Below are positions 1 to 12,381 of a stretch of 64,000 nucleotides of DNA, piece after piece; the first letter of the stretch is position 1, and each line of letters begins with the position of its first letter. Source of the DNA: Sparassis latifolia. Taxonomy: Eukaryota > Basidiomycota > Agaricomycetes > Polyporales > Sparassidaceae. Under the pieces are notes generated by a model, which did not search any database, was not told where the DNA came from, and saw only the letters and a program-made list of their open reading frames with translations. Location of the stretch: NCBI GenBank assembly GCA_018466975.1, contig CM031556.1, positions 1-64,000 on the forward strand. The letters run 5' to 3'. The translations under genes were made by a program, and so were the position numbers.

Positions 1-3000
1 CACTTACAAATGTCGGTATCTAATATAAACCTCTAACGTCTATGTCGCTAAATATTTGTATGTCGACGCTCTGTATGTTGCCAGTGGTAAGCGCTTACGA
101 CGCTCAGTCGTGGTATGTCGCTCAGAAATATTTGTACACCACTTAAAAATATTCGTATGCTGCTTAGAAATGTCGGTATGTCGGTTACGCCACTGTGTAT
201 GTGGTCTACTGTGCTCTGTATGTCGCCTATGGTATTCTGTATGCTGCCTACTGTAAGCCTCGGTATGTCGCCACAAGTATTTTTGTATGTCGCCTAGAAA
301 TATTTGTATGTCGCTTAGAAATATTTGTATGCCATCTACGAGTATTGGTACGTCGCCATAAGTATCTTTTGTGTGCCGCTTAGAAATATTTGTATGCTGC
401 TTAGAAATATTTGTATGCCGCCTTACGAATATTTGTATGTGGTCTACAAACGCCGGTATGTGGTCTATAAACGTCAGATGCAATGTATAGTACTCTGTAT
501 GTGGCGTACGGTATTCTGTATGTGGCCTATAGTGGCTTATAGCATTCTGTATGCGGTCTATAGTGGTCTGTATGCGGTCTATAGCATTCTGTACGCGGTC
601 TATAATGGTCTATAGTGGTCTGTATGCGATCTGTAGCATTCTGTATGCGGTCAGAGTGGTCTGTAGTGCTCTGTATGCGTTCTGTAGCATTCTGTATGCG
701 GCCTATAGCATTCTGTATGCGATCTACAGTGGCCTACAGTACTCTGTATGCGGTCTACAGTTATCTGTATGCGGCCTACAGTCACCCCGGGTCACCTCCG
801 ACACCTCGGTCACCTGGTCACCTGGTCACCCGGTCACCTTCGACACCTCGAACACCTGGTCACCCGGTCACCCTCGACACCTCGAACACCTCGGGTGACT
901 CCATAAAAGGAAGGTGACTTGCTATATATGGGTGACACCCGACACCTGAAACGATACATCTGTTTTTGTGATAAGTACTGTAGGTTGTGCTTCTACGTGC
1001 GACGGTTTATTTTTTATAAAAGCGTGATAAAAGCGTGACATAATACATCGATACGAAAAGATAACGTTCCTCACCGAACCACTAACCGAAACACTAAACC
1101 TCACCTAATCCTCACTCTAATCCTCATCTAATCTGACTATAACCGAAACTATAACCGAAACACTAATACCTCTAATGTGGTGTGACTCTAATATAAACCT
1201 CTAACGGATACTCGAAATAACGTCGTCTAGTGCGTCCCTCGTAAATATTTGTATGTCGCTTAGAAATGTTCGTTTGCCGCTTAGAAGTATTTGTATGCCA
1301 CTTACAAATGTCGGTATGTCTATGTCGCTTACGACGCTCTGTATGTTGCCAGTGGTAAGCGTTCGTATGTCGCTCAGAAATATTTGTACACCACTTAAAA
1401 ATATTCGTATGCTGCTTAGAAATGTCGGTATGTCGGTTACGTCACTGTGTATGTGGTCTACTGTGCTCTGTATGTCGTCTATGGTATTCTGTATGCTGCC
1501 TACGGTAAGCCTCGGTATGTCGCTTACAAGTATTTTTTGTATGTCGCCTAGAAATATTTGTATGTCGCTTAGAAATATTTGTATGCCATCTACGAGTATT
1601 GGTACGTCGCTTACAAGTATCTTTTGTGTGCCGCTTAGAAATATTTGTATGCTGCTTAGAAATATTTGTATGCCGTCTTACGAATATTTGTATGTGGTCT
1701 ACAAACGTCGGTATGTGGTCTATAAACGTTCGTATGCAATGTATAGTACTCTGTATGTGGCGTACGGTATTCTGTATGTGGCCTATAGTGGCTTATAGCA
1801 TTCTGTATGCGGTCTATAGTGGTCTGTATGCGGTCTATAGCATTCTGTACGCGTCTCTATAATGGTCTATAGTGGTCTGTATGCGATCTGTAGCATTCTG
1901 TATGCGGTCTAGAGTGGTCTGTAGTGCTCTGTATGCGTTCTGTAGCATTCTGTATGCGGCCTATAGCATTCTGTATGCGATCTACAGTGGCCTACAGTAC
2001 TCTGTATGCGGTCTACAGTTATCTGTATGCGGCCTACAGTCACCCCGGGTCACCTCCGACACCTCGGTCACCTGGTCACCTGGTCACCCGGTCACCTTCG
2101 ACACCTCGAACACCTGGTCACCCGGTCACCCTCGACACCTCGAACACCTCGGGTGACTCCATAAAAGGAAGGTGACTTGCTATATATGGGTGACACCCGA
2201 CACCTGAAACGATACATCTGTTTTTGTGATAAGTACTGTAGGTTGTGCTTCTACGTGCGACGGTTTATTTTTTATAAAAGCGTGATAAAAGCGTGACATA
2301 ATACATCGATACGAAAAGATAACGTTCCTCACCGAACCACTAACCGAAACACTAAACCTCACCTAATCCTCACTCTAATCCTCATCTAATCTGACTATAA
2401 CCGAAACTATAACCGAAACACTAATACCTCTAATGTGGTGTGACTCTAATATAAACCTCTAACGGATACTCGAAATAACGTCGTCTAGTGCGTCCCTCGT
2501 AAATATTTGTATGTCGCTTAGAAATGTTCGTTTGCCGCTTAGAAGTATTTGTATGCCACTTACAAATGTCGGTATGTCTATGTCGCTTACGACGCTCTGT
2601 ATGTTGCCAGTGGTAAGCGTTCGTATGTCGCTCAGAAATATTTGTACACCACTTAAAAATATTCGTATGCTGCTTAGAAATGTCGGTATGTCGGTTACGT
2701 CACTGTGTATGTGGTCTACTGTGCTCTGTATGTCGTCTATGGTATTCTGTATGCTGCCTACGGTAAGCCTCGGTATGTCGCCTACAAGTATTTTTTGTAT
2801 GTCGCCTAGAAATATTTGTATGTCGCTTAGAAATATTTGTATGCCATCTACGAGTATTGGTACGTCGCTTACAAGTATCTTTTGTGTGCCGCTTAGAAAT
2901 ATTTGTATGCTGCTTAGAAATATTTGTATGCCGTCTTACGAATATTTGTATGTGGTCTACAAACGTCGGTATGTGGTCTATAAACGTCAGTATGCAATGT

Positions 3001-5350
3001 ATAGTACTCTGTATGTGGCGTACGGTATTCTGTATGTGGCCTATAGTGGCTTATAGCATTCTGTATGCGGTCTATAGTGGTCTGTATGCGGTCTATAGCA
3101 TTCTGTACGCGGTCTATAATGGTCTATAGTGGTCTGTATGCGATCTGTAGCATTCTGTATGCGGTCTAGAGTGGTCTGTAGTGCTCTGTATGCGTTCTGT
3201 AGCATTCTGTATGCGGCCTATAGCATTCTGTATGCGATCTACAGTGGCCTACAGTACTCTGTATGCGGTCTACAGTTATCTGTATGCGGCCTACAGTCAC
3301 CCCGGGTCACCTCCGACACCTCGGTCACCTGGTCACCTGGTCACCCGGTCACCTTCGACACCTCGAACACCTGGTCACCCGGTCACCCTCGACACCTCGA
3401 ACACCTCGGGTGACTCCATAAAAGGAAGGTGACTTGCTATATATGGGTGACACCCGACACCTGAAACGATACATCTGTTTTTGTGATAAGTACTGTAGGT
3501 TGTGCTTCTACGTGCGACGGTTTATTTTTTATAAAAGCGTGATAAAAGCGTGACATAATACATCGATACGAAAAGATAACGTTCCTCACCGAACCACTAA
3601 CCGAAACACTAAACCTCACCTAATCCTCACTCTAATCCTCATCTAATCTGACTATAACCGAAACTATAACCGAAACACTAATACCTCTAATGTGGTGTGA
3701 CTCTAATATAAACCTCTAACGGATACTCGAAATAACGTCGTCTAGTGCGTCCCTCGTAAATATTTGTATGTCGCTTAGAAATGTTCGTTTGCCGCTTAGA
3801 AGTATTTGTATGCCACTTACAAATGTCGGTATGTCCATGTCGCCTACGACGCTCTGTATGTTGCCAGTGGTAAGCGTTCGTATGTCGCTCAGAAATATTT
3901 GTACACCACTTAAAAATATTCGTATGCTGCTTAGAAATGTCGGTATGTCGGTTACGTCACTGTGTATGTGGTCTACTGTGCTCTGTATGTCGTCTATGGT
4001 ATTCTGTATGCTGCCTACGGTAAGCCTCGGTATGTCGCTTACAAGTATTTTTTGTATGTCGCCTAGAAATATTTGTATGTCGCTTAGAAATATTTGTATG
4101 CCATCTACGAGTATTGGTACGTCGCTTACAAGTATCTTTTGTGTGCCGCTTAGAAATATTTGTATGCTGCTTAGAAATATTTGTATGCCGTCTTACGAAT
4201 ATTTGTATGTGGTCTACAAACGTCGGTATGTGGTCTATAAACGTTCGTATGCAATGTATAGTACTCTGTATGTGGCGTACGGTATTCTGTATGTGGCCTA
4301 TAGTGGCTTATAGCATTCTGTATGCGGTCTATAGTGGTCTGTATGCGGTCTATAGCATTCTGTACGCGGTCTATAATGGTCTATAGTGGTCTGTATGCGA
4401 TCTGTAGCATTCTGTATGCGGTCTAGAGTGGTCTGTAGTGCTCTGTATGCGTTCTGTAGCATTCTGTATGCGGCCTATAGCATTCTGTATGCGATCTACA
4501 GTGGCCTACAGTACTCTGTATGCGGTCTACAGTTATCTGTATGCGGCCTACAGTCACCCCGGGTCACCTCCGACACCTCGGTCACCTGGTCACCTGGTCA
4601 CCCGGTCACCTTCGACACCTCGAACACCTGGTCACCCGGTCACCCTCGACACCTCGAACACCTCGGGTGACTCCATAAAAGGAAGGTGACTTGCTATATA
4701 TGGGTGACACCCGACACCTGAAACGATACATCTGTTTTTGTGATAAGTACTGTAGCATTCTGTACGCGGTCTATAATGGTCTATAGTGGTCTGTATGCGA
4801 TCTGTAGCATTCTGTATGCGGTCTAGAGTGGTCTGTAGTGCTCTGTATGCGGTCTATAGTGGTCTGTACGTGGTCTACGATGGTCTATAGTGATCTGTAT
4901 GCGCTCTCTAGTGGTCTGTATGCGCTCTATAGTGGTCTGTACGCGGTCTATAGTGGTCTGTATGTGGTCTATAATGGCCTATAATGGTCTGTATGCGGTC
5001 TATAGCATTCTGTATGCGGTCTAGAGTGGTCTGTATGCGATCTAGAGTGGTTTGTAGTGCTCTGTATGCGGTCTGTAGCATTCTGTATGCGGTCTAGAGT
5101 GGCCTACAGTACTCTGTATGTGGTCTACAGTTATCTGTATGCGGCCTACAGTCACCCCGGGTCACCTCCGACACCTCGGTCACCCGGTCACCCGGTCACC
5201 CGGTCACCTTCGACACCTCGAACACCTCGTCACCCGGTCACCCTCGACACCTCGAACACCTCGGGTGACTCCATAAAAGGAAGGTGACTTGCTATATATG
5301 GGTGTCACCCGACACCTGAAACGATACATCTGTTTTTCTGATAAGTACTG
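1..5350. repeat. Satellite array, 1.26-kb unit
   Basis: Long tandem array. Units that begin at the motif TGCGTCCCTC start near 1231, 2489 and 3746, giving a period of 1257-1258 bp with very few differences between units. Each unit has four blocks: about 500 bp of 21-22-bp subrepeats around ATTTGTATGTCGCTTAG; about 300 bp of 21-bp subrepeats around CTGTATGCGGTCTATAG; about 110 bp of GGTCACC/GACACCTCG repeats; and about 330 bp of less repetitive DNA with a TATATA stretch. The first unit (1-1230) is chimeric: tail-type sequence is joined into the head block near position 20. The array touches the left edge of the window, so its true length is unknown. Reading frames inside it (one of 181 codons recurs in each unit) follow from 21-bp subrepeats without stops and are not called as genes. 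Confidence 0.95.
4757..5340. repeat. Rearranged distal end of the satellite
   Basis: After the motif GATAAGTACTGTAG at about 4742-4756 the third unit breaks off and jumps back into the 21-bp CTGTATGCGGTCTATAG block. It runs through about 350 bp of irregular subrepeats, then repeats the GGTCACC block and the TATATA block a second time. This truncated, shuffled copy is what unequal exchange at the edge of an array would leave. Confidence 0.85.
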
Positions 5351-5351
5351 T

Positions 5352-5590
5352 AGTGTTCCACCTGTAAACACTCACTCACATGACCATGTTCCACCTTTAA
5401 ACACTCACTCACATGACCATGTGCCGTTCAGATAACGGTCAACCAACAGTCAGATAACGCTTAGTCAGTCTAACGTTCATATAACACTCAGTCAGCCTGA
5501 CATTCAGATAATGCTCACTCAGCATAACATTCAGATAACAGTCAGATAACGCCGAGATAACTGACACTCAGATAACACTGAGAGGACGGT
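5352..5590. repeat. Short tandem repeats next to the satellite
   Basis: Two copies of a repeat of roughly 34 bp (TTCCACCTGTAAACACTCAC and variant) lie at about 5355-5422. They are followed by about six degenerate copies of a unit of roughly 20-30 bp built from CATTCAGATAAC and CTCAGTCAGC words. No reading frame of interest is present. Confidence 0.75.
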
Positions 5591-5599
5591 GCTTGGTAT

Positions 5600-6340
5600 C
5601 ACGTGAGCTCCAAGACATGTCCCGATGCTCATGTGCATGTAATCTCTACGCAGATGTGTTTGCTCACTGACAGTTTCAGAAGCCGTGTGGATGAATTTGC
5701 ATGCTTGAAACGGACGAAATGCAGCCAGGAAATGCCTGCATGCAAATGCGAGCTGCTGAGCGCATGCGGCGTTCCAAATATCTTAGAGTACATGTCCTGT
5801 CTGCAGCGCGTACCCTTCTCCCGGAGATTTGATGGTGGGGACATCATAAATCTCACCACAGAATCTCGGTAAGCTATGTCATGTGGCGCTCACAGCGGCA
5901 GAAGTGCCTGCATGAGGCTAGCAAACATGATTCGAAGTGGCGTGTAGCGTCACCTCCCTCTCCTCCTCTCGACGTCGATTCCACCACCTTTTTCCTGCTC
6001 CTCTTACCTCCATCTGCTTGTCAGCACTCTCCAGCATCCCACAAGATAATAAATGCGCTGTATTCTTCCTTGGTGCTCTCGGCGGTGGCACGGACGAACG
6101 GGGATGTTCCCAGAAGAGCGAGTCGCTCACATGCAGCACCGAGGCTTGATGGGGGTTCGCACGGCGGAGCGTGTGTGATTATTTTTTGGAGGATTGGTGT
6201 GGAATTTTGAGAGGGTGCGCACCGGCCAGGTGTGGGGTATATAGGCTGGTGAGTTTCTGCTTGGGTTTCTGCATCTCCTCTCCTTGTTTTCTGTTCTTCC
6301 TCTTCCTTTCCGTTTGTCTTTCCCTCACTCTCTTTCCGTT
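5600..6340. other. No recognisable gene
   Basis: This stretch has short open frames on both strands (the longest about 110 codons) but no homology I recognise and no convincing exon-intron chain. The part from about 6240 to 6340 is pyrimidine-rich. Confidence 0.5.
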
Positions 6341-6361
6341 GGCATTCGGCGCATGGCTGTG

Positions 6362-6915
6362 CTTGCTGTCTGTCGCCCGCTCTCCTCGTTCTGCATCCTC
6401 CCTTCGCGGTTGTTGCTCTTTGGGTCTCGGATGACAAGCACGACTTTCGCGTACGACCAGTAAGTCAAATCACGGAGACTGATGCGGCCCACCATGGTAT
6501 GTTCTCCACGGCTTTCCCATGATGACGCTGACAACCCTCCTCCATGCTCGCCCATCCTCCTACCATCACTGCTGCTCCTCCTCTGCCCGCACTTGCATAG
6601 CAGACGTCAAATGCGCACCCCTCCGCTTGCTGTCTGTCGCCTGCCCTCCTCCGTCTGCACTCCCTTCGCGGTCGTTCCTCCCTGGGACTCGGACAACAAG
6701 TACAGCGTTCGCATACAACCAGTAGGTCAATTCGCGCCTCCCTCACATTTCTTCACTGATTTACATCATTCTCATTTCATCCGAAACATTGCCAGCATGT
6801 CAGAGACGGACGCGGCCCACCACGGTACGTTCTCCACGGCTTTCCCATAGCGACGCCGACAATCCTCCATGCTCACCCATCTGCACACATGCTCGCCCCA
6901 TCCTCCCATCAGATG
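6362..6915. repeat. Imperfect tandem duplication
   Basis: A segment at about 6362-6580 recurs at about 6627-6915. Shared landmarks, in the same order, are CTTGCTGTCTGTCGCC, the CTCCCTTCGCGG stretch, CGGCCCACCA and TTCTCCACGGCTTTCCCAT. The second copy carries roughly 65-70 extra bases before the CGGCCCACCA landmark. The copies differ at many positions, so the duplication is not recent. No function is apparent. Confidence 0.75.
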
Positions 6916-6959
6916 TATGCCCCGCGTCATCGATTCATCCCTTGCTCTGGCCGATATCT

Positions 6960-7850
6960 GCAGCTGGTAGACAGTGAGCGCGCGCATGTATCATAGCGAT
7001 TGGTGCGTTCCGTGCTCCTCGCTCACGTTGCACCCCACTGATGTCCCACGCAGGACCGTTTTGAACGAAATATATTTTTTTCGATGTGGGCTGGCTCTGT
7101 GTGGAGGGCTGTGCGGTGGAGGTCGAGCACGTCTGGCACATCTCGTTGATGCCTGAGGGTGGATCGGAGACGTGCACCTGGCCATGCCTGGGCGTGCAGA
7201 CTCTGTTCAGACGCATCGTGCTCACTCGGTGTGCCGTTTGCGCAGGTGGAGCGTGCTGCGCATTTGGAGCATGAGAAATGCTTATTAGTAGTAGCTACGA
7301 CATATATTCGGATAGGCACACGCGCAGAGAGAGCGGCGCCCTGACGCGCGAAAGCATGGGGAGCAGTGGGATCGCATGGTGAGAGCCCCGCAAAGTATGG
7401 AGCTCGAGAGGGTGTTCAAGGCAAGGCATTGGCTTCCGGACGGTGTGCTATGTCTTACGCGAGGGTGCGAAGGCGCACTTGCGACAAGCATGGAGGGGCG
7501 GGGCGCAGTTGCGCGGGAAGACGGAGTTGAAGGCGGCGGTACCATGGTGGAGTCCACACGTGAAGGGCACCACAGCAGTACGCGCGGAGCTAGTTGTGCT
7601 CTACGATGCGCACGATGACGTGGGCATATGCCAACGCGGACTCACCTGCGAAGGATGGCCGGGGTGGAGTATTGCGTTGGCAAGCGCATGCATCGACATC
7701 GGTGACGAGCAGACCGGGAGTGGCGAAAACGCGAGGATATCTTGCAGGGGGAACGATAAATCTTAACTTGTACATATGATATCGTTAGTTAGACGGCGAT
7801 GTATTGTGCGGACTCGGACGGCGGGCGTGCGTGCCTGTCGACCTAGTGTG
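6960..7850. other. No recognisable gene
   Basis: GC-rich sequence with overlapping short open frames on both strands and no recognised protein. A run of T residues near 7075 is the only visible low-complexity feature. Confidence 0.45.
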
Positions 7851-7909
7851 ACGGCCCGTTGTTGCTGCGTTCCACGTCTGTGGCTGGCCCGCGCGGACGA
7901 GGACCGAGG

Positions 7910-8060
7910 TGCCTTGTGCGAAGATTGCGGCGTTCGAGGGGAAAGGGACGGGGGCGTTGGAGGGGAGTGCGACCGCGGCGCTCGAGAGCAGTGGGACGGG
8001 GGCGTGCGAGAGGAGTGGGTCCGCGGCGTTCCAGAGGAGCGAGGCGGCGAATGTGCATGC
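7910..8060. repeat. Degenerate GC-rich minisatellite
   Basis: Four to five imperfect copies of a unit of about 33-36 bp, built from GGGACGGGGGCGTT and GCGACCGCGGCGCTCGAG words, lie just upstream (in plus coordinates) of the first intron-like cassette of the GC-rich family. Confidence 0.6.
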
Positions 8061-8080
8061 CCGTCGATGTAGCGTGTCGA

Positions 8081-8140
8081 CTGGGGTGGAGGTCGTTAGC
8101 ACCATTAGAAAAAACTAAAAAAAAATATTTTTTTACTTAC
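8081..8140 (-). other. Intron-like cassette 1 (60 nt)
   Basis: On the minus strand, donor GAG|GTAAGT and acceptor CCCCAG|T, with branch-like GTGCTAAC 13 nt before the acceptor. It is the most divergent of the eight cassettes and has a long A/T run in the middle. Confidence 0.7.
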
Positions 8141-8714
8141 CTCAATTGCGCGAGCACTGCTGGATATACGGGTGCTGAAGCGCGTTGCGTTTCAGTGCGC
8201 GAGAGAGGTGGACACCACCAGCGCTCGATCTTCGAAGGCAGGTCCGGGGCACAGTCGTTCGCCGCAGATGGCGAACGAGAGTCGAGGAGGGTTTGCTGAC
8301 GGTGCTGGGAGGTGACGCGGGCCAGCGTCGGGCGCTGGAGAACGCCAGGAGGGAGGTCGGCGGGGTCGTTGCACCGCGGTGGCCGGCTTGACGACCGAGG
8401 CGCGGTCGTTCGCCACAGCGGGCGAACGCGAGTCGATGAGGGCGAGGTGAAGGTACTGGGAGCCGACACGGGCCAGCGTCGGAGCCTCGAGACCGCGAGG
8501 AGGGAGGTCGGTGCGGTCGTTCCTGCGCGGTGGCCGACGCGACCACTGTGGTGCCGTCGTTCGCCGTGGTCTGTCTGAGCACGTCGAAGAGGGCCGAGGG
8601 AGGCTGCGGGGAAGTAGGGTGGGGTGTGGCGAGGCTTCGAGGAGCCGAGGCGACCGCGAGGAGGGGGCTGCACGTCGTTATGGCACCGCGGTGGCCGGCG
8701 CGACAACGATGAGA

Positions 8715-8766
8715 CTGCAAAATGTTAGCACGGTGGGATAGGGACAAAAAAGCAATTTTTACTTAC
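8715..8766 (-). other. Intron-like cassette 2 (52 nt)
   Basis: Minus-strand donor CCAG|GTAAGT and acceptor TTTTGCAG|TC, with GTGCTAAC just before the acceptor tract. Flanking exon-like DNA carries the conserved AACGTTCGGCGGCGC stretch on the donor side. Confidence 0.8.
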
Positions 8767-9084
8767 CTGGCATGCCCTTCGACCTTCGAAAATAAACGCG
8801 CCGCCGAACGTTTGCGTTCGACGGCCTGGGGGAGCGCGAGGCAGAAGGAGAAGGTGTCGCCAAGGTTGATGGCGGGCTGCATCCCGTCGACCTCGAGCGG
8901 CCGCGCGATGTTGCCTCGCCGTCCGCGTGTCAGCTGCCCGCCCGAATGGGTGAGGAGGGTGGAGAGGTGAGGAGCGAGGGGAGGGGCGAGGTGCGAGGGG
9001 AGCCCAGGGTGGGCTTTGTCGACCGTGTGGCAGGGGCTTCGCGCCGTCGTTGAACCGCGGTGGCCGACACGACCACCGCACCGC

Positions 9085-9730
9085 TGTCGTTCGTCTCCGT
9101 GGGCCTGCGCGAGTCGAAGTGGACCGAGGGAGGGTGCGGGTTAGTAGAGAGGGGCTGCCCGGGGCCTTGGCAGACTTGTGGCGCGGCCGTCGTTGCACCG
9201 CGTGGCCGTCGTTCGCCGCTGTGGGCCTGCGCGGGTCGAAAGGGACCGAGGGAGGCACGGGGAGGTGGAGAGAGGCCGCCCGGGCCTTGGAAAACTTGTC
9301 GTGGGGCGTCGTTGCACGACGTGGCCGTCGTTCGCCTCCGCGGGCCTGCGCGGGTCGAAGATGGCCGAGGGAGGGTGCAGGGAGGTGGAGAAAGGCCGCC
9401 CGGGGCCTTGGCAGACTTGTGGCGGGGCCGTGGTTGCACTCGTTCGCCGCCGTGGGCCTGCGCGGGTCGAAGACGCCCGAGGGAGGGTGCGGGGAGGTCG
9501 AGAGAGGCTGCCAGGGGCCTCGCGAGGCCTTGGCAACGCTGTAGTTGGGGCTGCGAGCCTTCGTCGCACCGCGGTGGCCGACGCGACCACCGCGTCGCCG
9601 TCGTTCGCCGCCGTGGGCCTGTGCGGGTCGAAGAGGGCCGAGGGAGGGTGCGGGGAGGTGGGGATAGGCTTTGAGGGGCCTCCGCGACCGCGGGGAGGGG
9701 GCTGCAGGCCGTAGTTGCACCGCGGTGGCT
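9085..9730. repeat. About 120-bp degenerate tandem repeat
   Basis: Five copies start with the word CGTTCGCCNCCGYGGGCCTG near 9090, 9209, 9330, 9439 and 9602, so the period is about 109-163 bp. Each copy continues with a GGGTCGAAG word and a GAGGGAGGGTGCGGGGAGGT word. It is the exon-like part between cassettes 2 and 3. Read on the minus strand it gives Pro/Arg/Ala-rich repeats of about 40 residues. Confidence 0.75.
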
Positions 9731-9748
9731 GACGCGACAACGGCGTGG

Positions 9749-9800
9749 CTGTAAAAAGTTAGCACGGCGCAATAGGGACGAAACATTTTTTTCTACTCAC
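9749..9800 (-). other. Intron-like cassette 3 (52 nt)
   Basis: Minus-strand donor CTCAG|GTGAGT and acceptor TTTTTACAG|CC, with GTGCTAAC branch-like sequence. The interior is close to cassettes 2 and 4. Confidence 0.8.
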
Positions 9801-10059
9801 CTGAGCTGCCTTTTGACCTCCGAAAATAAACGTGCCGCCGAACGTTTGCGTTCGACGGCCTGGGGGAGCGCGAGGTGGAGGGTGGAGGCCGGTGTGACGA
9901 CCGGGGCGCCGTCGTTCACCGTGGTGGGCCTGCGAGGGTCGAGGAGGGTCGAGGGAAGGCACAGGGAGGTGGAGTGCGGCATCGCAGGGCCAGGATGACC
10001 GCGAGGACGACGCTGTGCGCCGCTGTTGCACCGAGGTGGGCGGTACGACAACGACGCGG

Positions 10060-10109
10060 CTGCAAAAAGTTAGCACGGCGCGATACATACAGAAGTTTTT
10101 CGGACTCAC
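10060..10109 (-). other. Intron-like cassette 4 (50 nt)
   Basis: Minus-strand donor CCAG|GTGAGT and acceptor TTTTTGCAG|CC, with GTGCTAAC branch-like sequence. Confidence 0.8.
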
Positions 10110-10427
10110 CTGGACTGCCTCTAGTTCTCCGAAAACAAACGCGCCGCCGAACGTTTGCGTTCGACGGCCTGGGGGAGCGCAAGGTGGAGGGAGAAGGTGT
10201 CGCCAAGGGAACGCGGTGCTGACGCGCCGCGTTCGAGAGCAAACCGGAACGCGGGCGACGGACAGAAGCAGGAGAAGAATAAATACAAGCAGAGCAACGC
10301 CGAGGAGAGCCTCCTCGGCGTTGTGGAAGGGTGTCGCGGCAGTGAGCCAAGCAGGAGGAGCGCGAAGCTAAGTCCAACCGGCGCTTGTTGGGCGGCGGCT
10401 TTCCCACGCCCCGCCAGCCGTTATGCT

Positions 10428-10552
10428 TAATCGCGGGGCCGTTATGCTGAGGGGCGGCCGTTATGCTTAGTCGCGGGGCCGTTAGGCTTAGTAGTGGGGG
10501 CGGCCGTTAGGCTTAATGGCGGGGCCGTTATGCTTATTAGCGGGCCAGCGTC
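10428..10552. repeat. About 20-bp minisatellite
   Basis: Six copies of a unit of about 18-24 bp, GGCCGTTATGCTTAGTCGCG and variants (GGCCGTTAGGCTTA), run head to tail. The array lies between cassettes 4 and 5 and has no coding sense. Confidence 0.85.
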
Positions 10553-11090
10553 GGGGCCTGGTGGTGGTGGTGGTGTATTACCGGCATGGTTAGGTTAGTC
10601 AGGAACGCCGGGCTGCCACTGTAGTAAGTACATGATAAAGTAGACCAGTAATAATATACTACGCAATCAAAATGTCTATTACTACAGCGACACATCAGTA
10701 ATCACTGCCGCTGCGAAAGCCTTGAGACCGCGAGGAGGGAGGTGGGCGAGGTCGTTGCACCGCGGCGGCCGGCGTGATGACCGCAGCGCCGTCGTTCGCT
10801 GCGGAGGGCCTCCGCAGGTCGAGGAGGGTCGAGGGATGGTGCTGGAAGGTGACGCGGGCCAGCGTCGGGGCCTGGAGACCGCGAAGGGGGAGGTCGGCGG
10901 GGTCGTAGCACCGCGGTGGCCAGAGAGACGACCGCGGCGCCATCGTTTGCCGTGGTGGGCCTGCACGCATCGAGGAACGTCGAGGGAGGGTGCGAGGAGG
11001 TGGAGTGGTGCTTCGAGGGGCCTTGGCGACCGTGAGGTGGCAGCTGTGCATCGTTGTTGCACCGCAGTGGCCGGCGCGACAACTACGCGG

Positions 11091-11142
11091 CTGCAAAGTA
11101 TTAGCACGGCGGCATTGGGACAGATGATTTTTTTTGACTCAC
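11091..11142 (-). other. Intron-like cassette 5 (52 nt)
   Basis: Minus-strand donor CCAG|GTGAGT and acceptor ACTTTGCAG|CC, with GTGCTAAT in place of GTGCTAAC. Confidence 0.75.
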
Positions 11143-11565
11143 CTGGACTGCCCTCAGTCCTCCGAATACAAACGCGCCGCCGAACAGTTGCGTTCGACGG
11201 CCTGGAAGAGCCAGGTGGGGAGGATGGAGATGTCGCCAAGGAGACATGGGAGCGACGATCGCGGCGCCGTCATTCACCACGGAGGGCTTGCGTGCGTCGA
11301 GGGTCGGGGGAGGGTGTAGGGAGGTCGGCTGGGGCTTCGCAGGGCCTTGGGGGACCCTGGGGTGGCGGCTGTGCATCGTCGTTGCACCGCGGTGGCCGGT
11401 GCGATAACCGCAGCACTGTCGTTCGCTGCGGAGGGCTACACGCATCGAGGACGGTCGAGGGAGAGTACGGGGAGGTGTGGTGGGGTCTCGCGAGGCCTTC
11501 GCGATCGCGAGGAGGGGGCTGCACGCCGCTGTTGCACCGCAGTGGCTGGCGCGACAACGACGTGG

Positions 11566-11619
11566 CTGCAAAGTGTTAGCACGGCTGAAAAACAAAGAAA
11601 AGGTGTTTCATTTACTCAC
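11566..11619 (-). other. Intron-like cassette 6 (54 nt)
   Basis: Minus-strand donor CCGAG|GTGAGT and acceptor CTTTGCAG|CC, with CGTGCTAAC. Its interior and flanks match cassette 8 at 27806-27859, part of the larger duplicated block. Confidence 0.8.
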
Positions 11620-12381
11620 CTCGGCCCTCTACAACCCTCCAGGGTGAACGCGCGGTCGAACGTTCGTGTTCGATGGCGGCAGGGGACCACGAGGGGTAGA
11701 GGTCGTGTCGCTCAAGAAACGCGACACTGAGGCGCTGCGTTGGACGAGAAATCAGACAGACAGGCAGAAACAAGCTGTCCACGACCCGTTGTACGGTTCG
11801 CAGGCAGCCTCGAGCCCCCTCGATGGGCGAATGGAAGAGTTTGGAAAGGAGGTGAGCGTACCTCGTTGCCGCTGGTGCGCGCCCGCCCACTTCCCTCGCC
11901 TGTATCTTCACAACGACGAGGCCGTTCTTCTCGAGCGGGGTGGCACCTTGTAGCCACGACCTTCGTCTACCTGGACGCTATCGCGTTCGAGGGAATTGAG
12001 TTAGCGCAACGTCGGAAACGAAGGGAGAGAACTCACCAAGGGCGCGCCGGCACGCACCTCGCCACTTCGCCCGGCTGTATCGTCGACCAAACTCTTGAAC
12101 CCCTCCCCAAATCGGTAGTATCTTGAAGCCAGATGGCCAGGCTATCGGACGATATACAATATGAGGCCAGGGGTAGAGGGTGAGGACGAGAAAAAATCGA
12201 GGAGTCGAAGACGCGCGAGGTGGGAAAGTCGGCTGATTGCCGCCGGTGGCCACGGCGACCCAGATCTCCGTCGAACTGTATCTTCGGGTAGTTGGTAGAT
12301 TCGATGTCGGGCGATCTTTTGAGATAGCCGAGGGACCGAAACGAGGGAGGAAGGAAGGGATACAGGGGCGGAAAGTCGGGC

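Noticed and set aside
1080..1180. Telomere-like CCTAATCC repeats within each satellite unit
   Set aside because: The words are irregular (CCTAATCCTCACTCTAATCC) and do not match the fungal TTAGGG repeat.
1253..4313. Conserved 181-codon open frames repeated in each satellite unit
   Set aside because: They are produced by 21-22-bp subrepeats lacking stops; the predicted proteins are low-complexity and similar-length frames are open in other phases. Conservation reflects satellite homogenisation.
8725..9786. A 353-codon Pro/Arg-rich protein on the minus strand
   Set aside because: Such frames are long in all phases of this GC-rich repeat and run straight through a good intron; coding cannot be claimed without transcript evidence.
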